Positions 16,561 to 25,157 of a DNA stretch of 64,000 bases are shown here, in pieces. The stretch comes from Scandinavium lactucae. GTDB taxonomy: Bacteria; Pseudomonadota; Gammaproteobacteria; Enterobacterales; Enterobacteriaceae. Positions within the stretch are counted from its first letter, which is position 1; each line of letters begins with the position of its first letter. The notes under the pieces were generated by a model. It was not told the DNA's origin and did no database searches. It saw only the letters and a program-made list of their open reading frames with translations. The position numbers were made by a program, and so were the translations under genes. Where the stretch lies: positions 1-64,000 of the forward strand of contig NZ_JAWXRD010000031.1 of the NCBI RefSeq assembly GCF_033843265.1. Reading direction: 5' to 3'.

Positions 16561-16687
16561 ACTGGCCTGGCCCGTGCGCCCTGCAAGGGTCAGCTGACGC
16601 CTGCACCCGTTCGCACGCCTTCCCGTTGGTCAGTCGCTTGCGCTGCGGCTTTGTCATCCCCCTTGCAGGGCACACTTATGGTCCAGT
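16561..16687 (+). promoter_or_regulatory. Leading-region hairpin promoter candidate D
   Basis: GCCCTGCAAGGG (16578-16589) pairs perfectly with CCCTTGCAGGGC (16660-16671). An outer ACTGG (16561) pairs with CCAGT (16683-16687). The core carries GCACCCGTTCGCACGCC and TTGCGCTGCGGCTTTG. TTGTCA (16651-16656), a 17-base spacer and ACTTAT (16674-16679) form the promoter-like signal, with the -10 box in an internal loop. It lies closest to oriT and precedes the DUF932 gene. The 16373-16560 stretch before it has no supported gene. Confidence 0.6.
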
Positions 16688-16788
16688 CCGGTCATTTCAT
16701 CACGGCAACGGCCTCCCGCGATGGTGAATCATCATCACAAGGACGACGCCAGAAGAAAGTCACTTTACAACCCCTGAGGAGAATCACT

Positions 16789-17622
16789 ATGGCCCGTTTA
16801 TCATCTGTTTTCCGCTCTGCCAATGTCATCCGTAAAGAACGTGCGCTGACCAACGATGAGCTCATGCGCTTCGTTCCGAGCGTATTCTCCGAGGAAAAGC
16901 ATGAATCCCGCAGCGCGCGTTACACGTACATTCCGACGATCTCCCTGCTGGATAATCTGCGTAAAGAAGGGTTCCAGCCTTTCTTTGCCTGTCAGACCCG
17001 CACGCGCAACATCGGCAAGCGTGAGCATACCAAGCACATGCTACGCCTGCGCCGTGAAGGTGAAATTACGGGCGAGGAAGTACCGGAAATTATTCTCCTC
17101 AACAGCCACGACGGGAGCAGCAGCTACCAGATGATCCCGGGCATGTTTCGTTTCGTCTGCATGAACGGTATGGTTTGCGGCCAGACCTTTGGCGAGATTC
17201 GCGTTCCACATAAAGGCGACGTAGTCGGGCAGGTCATTGAGGGCGCGTATGAAGTTCTCGACATCTTTTCCGGGGTGAAGGAGTCACGCGGAGAGATGAA
17301 AGAAATTGGCCTCAACAAAGACGAGCAGCGCATTTTTGCGGAGATCGCCCTGAACTGGAAGTATGACGACAAGGGCGAGGGAAAACATATTCCGCTGACA
17401 CCTGACGACATTTTGCAGGCTCGCCGTGAGGAAGATAAACCAAACGACCTCTGGACAACTTACCAGCGCGTACAGGAAAACATGACGAAGGGAGGGGTAT
17501 GGGGAAAAAATGCAAAAGGAAAACACCAACGCACGCGCCCTGTGACTGGCATTGACGGGGATGTCAAACTGAACCGCGCGCTTTGGGAGATGGCCGAAAA
17601 AATGAAATCACTGAAATCCTGA
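16789..17622 (+). CDS. DUF932 family protein
   Basis: A 277-residue DUF932/DUF945-type protein, widespread on plasmids and in islands. Recognisable parts are RYTYIPTISLLDNLRKEGFQ near the N-terminus and the central GMFRFVCMNGMVCGQ motif. A C-terminal helical part follows. The molecular function is unknown. The start at 16789 is set by GAGGAG seven bases upstream; the longer ORF from 16525 would run through the hairpin leader. It is the first intact + strand gene to enter a recipient if the - strand is transferred from oriT at about 18.27 kb. A strong terminator follows. Confidence 0.8.
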   Translation: MARLSSVFRSANVIRKERALTNDELMRFVPSVFSEEKHESRSARYTYIPTISLLDNLRKEGFQPFFACQTRTRNIGKREHTKHMLRLRREGEITGEEVPEIILLNSHDGSSSYQMIPGMFRFVCMNGMVCGQTFGEIRVPHKGDVVGQVIEGAYEVLDIFSGVKESRGEMKEIGLNKDEQRIFAEIALNWKYDDKGEGKHIPLTPDDILQARREEDKPNDLWTTYQRVQENMTKGGVWGKNAKGKHQRTRPVTGIDGDVKLNRALWEMAEKMKSLKS

Positions 17623-17629
17623 TACGGAA

Positions 17630-17662
17630 GGGCAGGGGGAAACCTCTGCCACTTTTTTTCCC
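17630..17662 (+). terminator. Rho-independent terminator after the DUF932 gene
   Basis: GGCAGGGGG pairs, with one mismatch, with CCTCTGCC across an AAA loop, followed by ACTTTTTTTC. It begins about 10 bases after the stop codon and separates the leading-region genes from the relaxosome region. Confidence 0.75.
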
Positions 17663-17797
17663 CATGTCATTTTTCACCGGTGTTGACCGGCTTAAAATGA
17701 TACCCCCGCCCGCCGAAAGAAAATCGCCACTGACGTGACGTTTTTCTTTCACCCGTCCGCCCCCAGGGGCTCCCCTTGTAAGGCATTTAGCTGAAAA

Positions 17798-18109
17798 TTA
17801 CTGCGGCACCTTATCGGACGGTGCAGCGGTCACTTTCTTGTGTCTTGTTGCACGTGGCGTCGATTTTTTACCTGAACTTAAAATTTCACGGATCGCTTTA
17901 ACACTTGTCGGGATACCGGCAGAATCCAGCGCGCTACGAATATCTTCAACGCTGTAGCCCTTGCTGTTTGCCAGCTCAATGATTTTGTCTTTCAGCTGCT
18001 CAAGAACATCTGTTTTGGTGAGGCGCGTCGGGGTCAAATCCGGAAGATCAGCCAGCGACGATTTTGCCAGTTCTACATCTTCTGTGCTGTACCATTTTTT
18101 TTCAGCCAT
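17798..18109 (-). CDS. Putative relaxosome accessory protein
   Basis: A 103-residue basic protein starting MAEKKWYSTEDVELAK. The N-terminal 75 residues look like two short helical units (TKTDVLEQLKDKIIELANSK, then YSVEDIRSALDSAGI) and the C-terminus is Lys/Arg-rich. The start at 18109 follows AAGGAA at good spacing; the ORF could be read back to 18220 without a ribosome binding site. It is transcribed away from oriT on the opposite strand to nikA. A DNA-binding mobilisation or oriT-proximal regulatory role is likely from position and charge; no family is certain. Confidence 0.55.
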   Translation of the reverse strand: MAEKKWYSTEDVELAKSSLADLPDLTPTRLTKTDVLEQLKDKIIELANSKGYSVEDIRSALDSAGIPTSVKAIREILSSGKKSTPRATRHKKVTAAPSDKVPQ

Positions 18110-18265
18110 GCTTCGATTTCCTTTCACTTTTTGGTCAATGTCCGATCCAGAGTATACCTTCCCATGAAACCCAGTGCCACAACCCGCACTTTCTGGCGTA
18201 AGCCAGTGACGGCGAAACAAAAATCACCTATACTTCAGGCCAGGAATCGAAATCCGATGCGAAAC

Positions 18266-18321
18266 GTGGGACAGGGTATGTTTTGTTGAACCGCCTGCTC
18301 GCAGACGGTCCCACAAAACGA
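18266..18321. other. Origin of transfer (oriT), IncI/MOBP-like
   Basis: A 20-base imperfect inverted repeat (about 18279-18298 with 18301-18321) has arms TTTTGTTGAACCGCCTGC and GCAGACGGTCCCACAAAA. Directly beside it, the minus strand reads CATACCCTG then TCCC, close to the MOBP/IncI nick consensus YATCCTG followed by Y. The predicted nick lies between 18272 and 18271 on the minus strand. The repeat-then-nick layout matches what I recall of R64 oriT. It lies between the accessory gene and nikA. With this polarity the DNA below 18271 enters the recipient first. Confidence 0.75.
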
Positions 18322-18388
18322 CCTGGTCAGGACTCCGTCCCGACACCCTTGTTGCAGTGCCCGCTTCAGCGGTTAAGCAGGATTGAAG

Positions 18389-18733
18389 ATGAGCAAGAGT
18401 GAAAAACGTCAAAGGACAGTGCTCTTCTTGGGTATCCGTTGGTTCCCTGAAGAGAAAGAGCAGGTCTGCGAAAGTGCCCGGGCAGCCGGGTTAAGTGCCG
18501 GAGAGTTTGTCCGCCGTTGTACGCTTGGTCGTCGTATCGTAGCCAAGGGTGACACCAAACAGATGAATGAGATCCTGAAGCTAGGTGGCCTGCAAAAACA
18601 TCTCTACAGTGAGATGCAAAAGCAAGGGGTGATGACTCCAGAACTGAGCAAGCAATTTGCTGATACGCTTGCAGCACTTCAGAAAACGTTAATGAAGTTT
18701 CGGGCTGAGAGCCTGAACAATACAGAGGATTAA
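18389..18733 (+). CDS. NikA/MobC-like relaxosome protein
   Basis: A 115-residue protein of the NikA/MobC type that binds the oriT repeat and helps the relaxase nick. The N-terminal strand and helix (TVLFLGIRWFPEEKEQVCE, then GLSAGEFVRRCTLG) are those of ribbon-helix-helix mobilisation proteins. I use the ATG at 18389; a TTG at 18383 is in frame. AGGA lies upstream. It starts about 70 bases from the predicted oriT arm and is followed by the relaxase gene with only one base between stop and start, so the two form an operon. Confidence 0.8.
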   Translation: MSKSEKRQRTVLFLGIRWFPEEKEQVCESARAAGLSAGEFVRRCTLGRRIVAKGDTKQMNEILKLGGLQKHLYSEMQKQGVMTPELSKQFADTLAALQKTLMKFRAESLNNTED

Positions 18734-18734
18734 C

Positions 18735-20666
18735 ATGCTCGCAGTTGTGGCCGAAAGGCGTCGTGATGGTAAGTCCAGTTTCGTGCAACTCGTCTCCTAC
18801 ACTATCCTGCGTGATGATGTTGAGATGAGCGAAACGCTGTCGCCAGAACGCCCCTTTGTTCGCAAGTCACGCTCTGAAGATAAAATCTTCAATGACCTGG
18901 TCGGGTATGCCACGCGTAATGCGCTGCCCGATTCACAGGATGTTATCGCAACGTTCCCGGACGGGCGCCAGCAGGTGCGTTGCGATAATGTCATTTGTGA
19001 AACAAACTGCTTTTCTCTTGCCACCGCCTCGACCGAAATGGACATGGTTGCCGTGCAAAACACGCGCTGCAATGACCCTGTTTACCATGCCATTTTGTCC
19101 TGGCCGGAATCAGAACGCCCAACGCCAGACCAGATTTTTAACTGCGCCAGATACTGCCTGAACCGTCTTGGTATGGAAGGGCATCAGTACGTGTTTGCCA
19201 TCCACGACGACACCGATAATCTGCACTGTCACCTGACCGTAAACCGTATCAACCCGGTGAGCTATAAAGCGGCTTCGTTGTATAACGATCGCTTCACGCT
19301 TGACCGCAGCTGCCGCGAACTGGAGCTGAAGAACGGCTGGAAGCATGACAACGGCCCCTTCATGGTTAACGATGCCGGTGCGATTGTTCGTCGGCAGAAA
19401 TTCTATAAATCTGCCCCTGCAGCTGCGCGCCAGCTTGAGCATTTCGGTGATAAGGAAAGTCTGTTTTCGTATGCCGTGGATAACTGCAGGGAGAAAATGG
19501 ATGCGCTGTTTCTGCGTGGAAGCTATGACTGGGATGGGGTACATGACATTCTGGTTGCGGCCGGACTGGAGCTGCGTCAGAAAGGTGAAGGGCTCGCCAT
19601 TTACGATGTCGCCGATGATGAACAGGCACCAATAAAAGCCAGCGACCTGCATCCTGAGCTGACACTAAGTTGCCAGCAGGAGCTGATTGGCGCATTCACA
19701 CGTGCGTCCGTACTCCGCGAAGTGAATCGTGAAGGAAATGATGTTTTGTTGAGTGCTGTTGATATTGAGTCCCAGTACAACAACCGTCTTCACCGTCGTG
19801 ATAAGGGAGCAAGAGCAGAGCGACGGAATGCACGTGGAGAGGCTCGTCAGGATCTCATTGCGCGTTATAAGGCCTACAAAACCCGTTTTGTGCGGACCGG
19901 GATTTCAGCTGATGCAGCCCGAACCCGTTTCCGTGAACTGGCGGCCAGCTATCGTATTCGTAAGAACAATGTCCGGATGACCGAACGCGATCCTCTTCTT
20001 CGTAAACTGATGTTCCGCGCACTTGAAGTGGAAAAGATGAAGGATATGGCTGCGCTACGTTTGCAGATCAGGGATGAGAGGAAGGCTCTCAAAGCGTTGC
20101 CAGGGGCGCGCCCATTGTCGTATCGCGCCTGGGTGGAAGTGCAGGCAGCGAATAATGATGCAGCGGCTATCTCCCAGCTTCGGGGCTGGGCTTATCGTGA
20201 GAAACGTAAGAACCGCACGGCCACAATCTCCAATAACTTCATTCTTTACGCGACTGCAGATGATATTAAGCCATCTCAAATCCGGGGCTATGACACGCAT
20301 GTGAACCGTGATGGTGCGGTGGTGTATTCATCCGGTGGTAAGCCGGTCTTGCTTGATCGTGGTGTACTTCTGGAGGTTGCCGATGCACCGGCTGAGAAAG
20401 GTAAAAACCTGGTGATGGCGCTGTATATCAGCGGACAGAAAAGCGGTGAGAAAGTTGAGGTCAGGGGAGAGAAAGGGTTTGTGCAGGGCACCATTAATTC
20501 CGTGCAGCACTTTAACAAATCGTCCGGGAAAACAGTGCCTCTGACGCATCCTGTTCAGCGTCAACAAGCGGGATACACTGACCAGAATCAGCCGGACTCT
20601 GGTTCTGTTGCCAGTCAAAATGATGTGCGGATGCAGGTGCCACCGAAGCCCGGCAGACAACCCTGA
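18735..20666 (+). CDS. MOBP relaxase, NikB-like
   Basis: A 643-residue relaxase that nicks oriT and pilots the strand into the recipient. The N-terminus (RRRDGKSSFVQLVSYT) carries the likely catalytic Tyr22. The metal-binding motif III is H157-x-D159 with H164-x-H166 in AIHDDTDNLHCHLTVNRINP. The relaxase domain fills about residues 1-300 and a helical C-terminal part follows. The pattern agrees with R64 NikB, but the protein is shorter than NikB as I remember it (about 900 residues). AGAGGA precedes the ATG. It is transcribed toward the T6SS block, converging over a distance on trbC. Confidence 0.88.
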   Translation: MLAVVAERRRDGKSSFVQLVSYTILRDDVEMSETLSPERPFVRKSRSEDKIFNDLVGYATRNALPDSQDVIATFPDGRQQVRCDNVICETNCFSLATASTEMDMVAVQNTRCNDPVYHAILSWPESERPTPDQIFNCARYCLNRLGMEGHQYVFAIHDDTDNLHCHLTVNRINPVSYKAASLYNDRFTLDRSCRELELKNGWKHDNGPFMVNDAGAIVRRQKFYKSAPAAARQLEHFGDKESLFSYAVDNCREKMDALFLRGSYDWDGVHDILVAAGLELRQKGEGLAIYDVADDEQAPIKASDLHPELTLSCQQELIGAFTRASVLREVNREGNDVLLSAVDIESQYNNRLHRRDKGARAERRNARGEARQDLIARYKAYKTRFVRTGISADAARTRFRELAASYRIRKNNVRMTERDPLLRKLMFRALEVEKMKDMAALRLQIRDERKALKALPGARPLSYRAWVEVQAANNDAAAISQLRGWAYREKRKNRTATISNNFILYATADDIKPSQIRGYDTHVNRDGAVVYSSGGKPVLLDRGVLLEVADAPAEKGKNLVMALYISGQKSGEKVEVRGEKGFVQGTINSVQHFNKSSGKTVPLTHPVQRQQAGYTDQNQPDSGSVASQNDVRMQVPPKPGRQP

Positions 20667-20810
20667 GACGATCGACTCACCGGAATTAACCAAAACAGTT
20701 CTGTCAATATGAGTTCCCCGCGAGCTTACGTTTAACTGGCATCTGCCACATCTTCATACTGGAAGGTTAGCGAAACCCGGCGAGCGAGATTCTGTTGTTT
20801 GGGAGATCCC

Positions 20811-21431
20811 TCATAATTCACCAGGATTCATTGCAGGTGCGGGGGACTCGCTGGTGCTGAGGAAATACTGATCTCCACTTTCCTGTGCTGTTTCCCATCC
20901 ACAGCTTTCCAGTAGTGCCTGAAAACCAGATACGCTGCCGGTGATACGGACCCTTACCGGAGCGCGCAGTTTTCCGCTGTCATCAAACGCCGCGTCAAGC
21001 GACGACTTCAGCACGTAGACGCCATTGATCTCGGGATTTAGCGCCAGGCGCCGACGTCCCTGCCACTGATCATCAGACAGCACCTGGTAAACCCAGTGGT
21101 ATTCGCGTGCGGTTTCGAGAGCATGGCTGAGGCGATACAAATCAGGCTGTTGCTCAAGACAACCAGTGGTCGCCTGCCAGAGAAAATTCAGTTTGAAAGA
21201 GAGCTTTGCCCGTACACCCAGCGTTCTGCCCTGTTTCAACAGCCAGTCAATATCACGGGCCACAATCCTTGAAAACCGACGCGTGCGCCTGGCTTCGGCC
21301 AGCCAGCGGGTGATGAAGATATTTTCCTGTGCTTCTGACGCTGCATTGCCATCCTGGCGGGCTGTGTGGAGGGCGACCAGCGCGCACCAGGCCATATGCG
21401 CTGTTGCTGCTGTCTGCTCTGTATCGGTCAT
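20811..21431 (-). CDS. DUF2913 family protein
   Basis: A 206-residue protein matching the DUF2913 pattern found on many enterobacterial plasmids. It begins TAHMAWCALVALHTARQDG, then AQENIFITRWLAEARR and VARDIDWLLKQGR. Function is unknown; composition is soluble and helical. GGAATC precedes the ATG at 21431. It is convergent with nikB and lies in the same direction as the SANT-repeat gene upstream (102 bases between them), with which it may be co-transcribed. Confidence 0.8.
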   Translation of the reverse strand: MTDTEQTAATAHMAWCALVALHTARQDGNAASEAQENIFITRWLAEARRTRRFSRIVARDIDWLLKQGRTLGVRAKLSFKLNFLWQATTGCLEQQPDLYRLSHALETAREYHWVYQVLSDDQWQGRRRLALNPEINGVYVLKSSLDAAFDDSGKLRAPVRVRITGSVSGFQALLESCGWETAQESGDQYFLSTSESPAPAMNPGEL

Positions 21432-21533
21432 CTTGATTCCGCAATACTGTGATTATGAGAGTGATTATAGCAATATCATCGCCTGAAATTGCACCATCAA
21501 TCCTCTGCACGGGTAACATTCTGCGTCAGAGGT

Positions 21534-22508
21534 TCACCCTTCGTACTCAGCTTTTCTGCGTGCTCTCACCCGGTTGCAGGCATTCTTTAATGAGGAGAGT
21601 GAGCGACCCTGGAATAATCGTAGTAACTCAGGGAAGGAAAGGTGAAGGTGCTTTTCAAGGCGTTCCCAGTCCTCGGGTGACCAGGTGTGTCTGGGTGTGC
21701 TGCTGTTCATTCGCAGCCCAAGCTGAGCGGCTTTCTGGCTTGTCGTTCTGCGCTGGCGGCCCGGAAGGCGTTTCACAACCGCGGGACCTTCCTCCGGATA
21801 GTGATCTTTCAGGATCTGGATCTCCTTTTCCGTCCAGTCACTAAGCGGACGGAAGAGTCCCAGCTTGTTCGCCGCAGCAAAAACGGATGCCCGGGGCCTG
21901 CCCGGCAGCATCGCTAGGATCTCCTCCATGGTTTTGCTGGTTTCATACCAGCGGAGCAGAATTGCCTTCTCGGATTTTGTCCAGGCGATGGTGACCTTTT
22001 TGCTGCTGGTTGAACCGGCAGGGCGGGTGCCCTGTCTGTTGTTGCGTTTAAGGCGGATCAGGGCATTTTTAATGGACGACAGGCTTCTGTCCGGGAACAA
22101 CTGCATCAGCTCCAGCGGTGACTGGTGGCGATTCTGATGAAGCAGCTGCCATTCCTGCTCCACCCACTGACGCGCGTAGGTATGCCCGGGCGACACAATA
22201 CCTAAATCACGCGCCTTGAAGCGGATGGCCTCATCAGATTTCCGCGGTAAGCGCCGCATTATGCGCTGGCCTTCCACCGGGTAATACTGATGCAGGCATC
22301 GAAGTTCCTCATCAGACCAGACGTTTTCTGTTCGCGATAATCCCAGTTTTCCTGCCATGGCCATGATGGCGCTTGCTGTCCGGCCGAGATGTGTGGCCAT
22401 GTCGACCAAAGGTGCCGTCTGATAATGCGCTTCCAGATAGTTCAGCTCGGAAACGGCCCAGCGTACGCCATGATTTCGAGCCTCTGACGCATGTTTGTCC
22501 CTTTTCAT
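21534..22508 (-). CDS. Six-repeat SANT/Myb-like DNA-binding protein
   Basis: A 324-residue basic protein built almost entirely of six helix-turn-helix units of about 45-50 residues. Each begins with a Trp-acidic pattern (WAVSELNYLEAHY, WSDEELRCLHQYY, WVEQEWQLLHQN, WTKSEKAILLRWY, WTEKEIQILKDHY, WSPEDWERLEKHL). Units 1 and 4, 2 and 5, and 3 and 6 match best. Units 3 and 6 share DRSLSSIKNA / GRSLSSLKNA. The gene therefore looks like an internal duplication of a three-unit module. It probably binds DNA along an extended site. It lies at the edge of the T6SS cluster and could regulate it or the transfer genes; that is inference. Confidence 0.7.
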   Translation of the reverse strand: MKRDKHASEARNHGVRWAVSELNYLEAHYQTAPLVDMATHLGRTASAIMAMAGKLGLSRTENVWSDEELRCLHQYYPVEGQRIMRRLPRKSDEAIRFKARDLGIVSPGHTYARQWVEQEWQLLHQNRHQSPLELMQLFPDRSLSSIKNALIRLKRNNRQGTRPAGSTSSKKVTIAWTKSEKAILLRWYETSKTMEEILAMLPGRPRASVFAAANKLGLFRPLSDWTEKEIQILKDHYPEEGPAVVKRLPGRQRRTTSQKAAQLGLRMNSSTPRHTWSPEDWERLEKHLHLSFPELLRLFQGRSLSSLKNACNRVRARRKAEYEG

Positions 22509-23051
22509 TTTTGTATCGTCCGTAAAATTCCCTCAGCATGTAGGTCTGTAGCAAGCTTATTTTAATCGACCTGACGCCAACAATCCTGCCGGATAAGTCT
22601 GGATGTAATCATTACATCATCCCGATGAATGGAAAATCATTAATCAATCGCCATGCTAATGAATTAAGTGCGCGCGCCTCATTATTTAGTGGTGCTTAAT
22701 TGTACTGGTTTGGTATATATCACTGAATCATATTGAACGGGGCTTAATAAGTCCTTTTTCGGACTTTTCGAAGTGGGTTTTACATATCTGACGATTGCTT
22801 TTTATCTAAAACCCCAAAGTGTAAATTTAAATCATTTTAATGGTGGTGCGGTAACCATATGTGAATCCAGACCAGACGCGGCCTGGTGTGAATGAAGAGT
22901 CGGTCCTGCTCTATCTTCAAATTACGCAATCGGTTTTGTCCTGTTTACATATAAAATTTCTGGCGTAATAATAAACGGCCTGCCGTTATATCTTTTTCAT
23001 GCCCTTTATCTGGCAGGAAGCCCAATTACACATTAAATGGAGAATGAGCGG
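22509..23051. promoter_or_regulatory. Regulatory region upstream of the T6SS
   Basis: About 540 AT-rich bases without a gene, lying between the divergent SANT-repeat gene and tssB, so promoters in both directions are expected. A short hairpin with arms AAGTCC and GGACTT and a T-run (about 22749-22767) could terminate or attenuate. I found no convincing sigma-54 site and no clear sigma-70 pair. Confidence 0.4.
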
Positions 23052-23549
23052 ATGAGCCAAAGCTTTCAGAATGAAATCCCGAAGGCGCGCGTTAACATTT
23101 CGTTAGATTTACACACGGGAGGTGCGCAGAAGAAAATGGAGCTCCCGCTCAAGTTGCTGACCACAGGCGACTTCAGTAACGGTAAAGCCATCGGCACTCT
23201 GTCGGAAAGAAGTAAAATAAATGTTAATAAGAACAATTTCGATTCAGTTTTAGGTGAGCTAAATCCTGAAGTTAATCTTACCGTAAAAAATACCCTCGCC
23301 GATGACGGTTCTGAAGAAAATGTCCGTCTGAGCTTCAGCAAGATGAAAGATTTCGAGCCAGAGCAGATAGCCCGCCAAATTCCCCAGCTGAAAGCCATGC
23401 TCGCTATGCGTAATTTACTGCGCGACCTCAAATCCAATCTTCTCGACAATGCTACGTTCAAGAAAGAATTTGAAAAGATTCTGAAAGACCCGGCTCTGAG
23501 TGATGAGCTGCGTAACGAACTTAATGCCCTTGCCCCGTCCCAAGAATAA
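23052..23549 (+). CDS. tssB: T6SS sheath small subunit TssB
   Basis: A 165-residue TssB/VipA that pairs with TssC to build the contractile sheath. The hallmark opening SFQNEIPKARVNISLDLHTG and the LPLKLLTTGDFS segment are present, as is the helical C-terminus (RNLLRDLKSNLLDN). The chosen start has GGAG nine bases upstream; an ATG at 23037 adds five residues but has no ribosome binding site. It is first in the rightward operon tssB-tssC-tssK-tssL-ompA-hcp. Confidence 0.95.
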   Translation: MSQSFQNEIPKARVNISLDLHTGGAQKKMELPLKLLTTGDFSNGKAIGTLSERSKINVNKNNFDSVLGELNPEVNLTVKNTLADDGSEENVRLSFSKMKDFEPEQIARQIPQLKAMLAMRNLLRDLKSNLLDNATFKKEFEKILKDPALSDELRNELNALAPSQE

Positions 23550-23589
23550 TAACGTATTACTGGAAACATTAACGGAATAACTGGAAATA

Positions 23590-25140
23590 ATGCTTATGTC
23601 AGTCAATAACGAATCCCAGAACCCGGTGACGGGCACGACGATTGAAAAAACACTGCCAGCCAGCGGCGTATATGCCTCACTGTTCGACAAAATAAACCTG
23701 GAGCCGGTCGCCGAAATGAACTCGCTTAATGGGTTTGATGATAATACGGTGATGGCTGAAACGTCGACAAACGCCCGAGTGACCGCTGCGGTACAGGTCT
23801 TTATGCAGTGCCTGCAGAAATCCGGACAGAAAGTCGAAAAATTAGATAAGACCTTGCTGGACCAGCATATTGCCGAACTGGATTTCCAGATCTCACGCCA
23901 GCTGGATGAGATCATGCATCATGAGGAGTTTCAGCGCCTGGAAGGAGTCTGGCGTGGCCTGAAGTCGTTGGTCGATAAAACAGATTTTCGCCAGAATGTG
24001 AAGCTGGAACTGCTTGATTTATCGAAAGAAGAACTGCGTCAGGATTTCGAAGACTGCCCGGAGATTATTCAGAGCGGGTTATACAAACAAACCTACATTG
24101 CCGAATACGACACCCCTGGTGGAGAGCCTATCGCTGCCGTCATTTCAGCGTATGAGTTTGATGCATCAGCCCAGGACGTGGCGCTGATGCGTAATATATC
24201 AAAAGTTTCCGCTGCTGCCCATATGCCGTTTATCGGCTCTGCCGGTCCGGCGTTCTTTTTAAAAGAAAATATGGAGCAGGTCGCGGCCATCAAAGATATC
24301 GGCAACTACTTCGACCGTGCCGAGTACATCAAATGGAAATCGTTCCGCGACACCGACGACTCCCGCTATCTTGGTCTGGTAATGCCCCGTGTGCTGGGTC
24401 GTCTGCCATATGGTCCGGACACCGTGCCGGTGCGCAGCTTCAACTATGTCGAAGAAGTGAAGGGCCCTGATCACGACAAATACCTGTGGACCAATGCGTC
24501 GTTCGCGTTTGCCGCCAACATGGTGAAAAGCTTCATCAACAACGGCTGGTGCGTGCAGATCCGTGGTCCGCAGGCGGGTGGCGCAGTACAAGACCTGCCA
24601 ATCCACCTGTATGACCTGGGCACCGGTAATCAGGTGAAGATCCCGTCAGAAGTGATGATCCCGGAAACCCGCGAATTTGAATTTGCCAATCTGGGCTTCA
24701 TTCCGCTGTCCTACTACAAAAACCGCGACTATTCCTGCTTCTTCTCGGCGAACTCTACCCAGAAACCGGCACTGTATGACACGGCCGATGCGACTGCTAA
24801 CAGCCGAATCAATGCGCGTCTGCCGTACATTTTCCTGCTGTCGCGTATCGCGCACTACCTGAAGCTTATTCAGCGTGAAAACATTGGTACCACCAAAGAC
24901 CGTCGTCTGCTGGAACTGGAGCTGAACACCTGGGTCCGTGGTCTGGTGACGGAAATGACTGACCCGGGCGACGAACTGCAGGCGTCTCACCCGCTGCGTG
25001 ATGCCAAAGTGATTGTCGAAGACATCGAAGACAACCCGGGCTTCTTCCGCGTTCGACTGTTCGCCATCCCGCACTTCCAGGTGGAAGGGATGGACGTCAA
25101 CCTGTCACTGGTTTCCCAGATGCCGAAGGCGAAAGCGTAA
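23590..25140 (+). CDS. tssC: T6SS sheath large subunit TssC
   Basis: A 516-residue TssC/VipB, the main sheath protein that contracts to fire the Hcp tube. Typical segments are EFQRLEGVWRGLKSLVDKTDF, FGSAG-like PFIGSAGPAFF, the LGLVMPRVLGRLPYGP stretch and the C-terminal RLFAIPHFQVEGMDVNLSLV. Length is normal for the family. The ATG at 23590 or the one at 23596 could be the start; both have GGAA nearby. It follows tssB after 40 bases. Confidence 0.95.
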   Translation: MLMSVNNESQNPVTGTTIEKTLPASGVYASLFDKINLEPVAEMNSLNGFDDNTVMAETSTNARVTAAVQVFMQCLQKSGQKVEKLDKTLLDQHIAELDFQISRQLDEIMHHEEFQRLEGVWRGLKSLVDKTDFRQNVKLELLDLSKEELRQDFEDCPEIIQSGLYKQTYIAEYDTPGGEPIAAVISAYEFDASAQDVALMRNISKVSAAAHMPFIGSAGPAFFLKENMEQVAAIKDIGNYFDRAEYIKWKSFRDTDDSRYLGLVMPRVLGRLPYGPDTVPVRSFNYVEEVKGPDHDKYLWTNASFAFAANMVKSFINNGWCVQIRGPQAGGAVQDLPIHLYDLGTGNQVKIPSEVMIPETREFEFANLGFIPLSYYKNRDYSCFFSANSTQKPALYDTADATANSRINARLPYIFLLSRIAHYLKLIQRENIGTTKDRRLLELELNTWVRGLVTEMTDPGDELQASHPLRDAKVIVEDIEDNPGFFRVRLFAIPHFQVEGMDVNLSLVSQMPKAKA

Positions 25141-25157
25141 CGTAAGGCAGGAAGTCA

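Noticed and set aside
16525..16788. Longer N-terminus for the DUF932 gene
   Set aside because: The extension translates the hairpin leader and lacks a ribosome binding site, whereas 16789 has a strong one.
22509..23051. Sigma-54 promoter upstream of the T6SS
   Set aside because: A TGGCAG string near 23010 lacks the matching GC element at the required distance.
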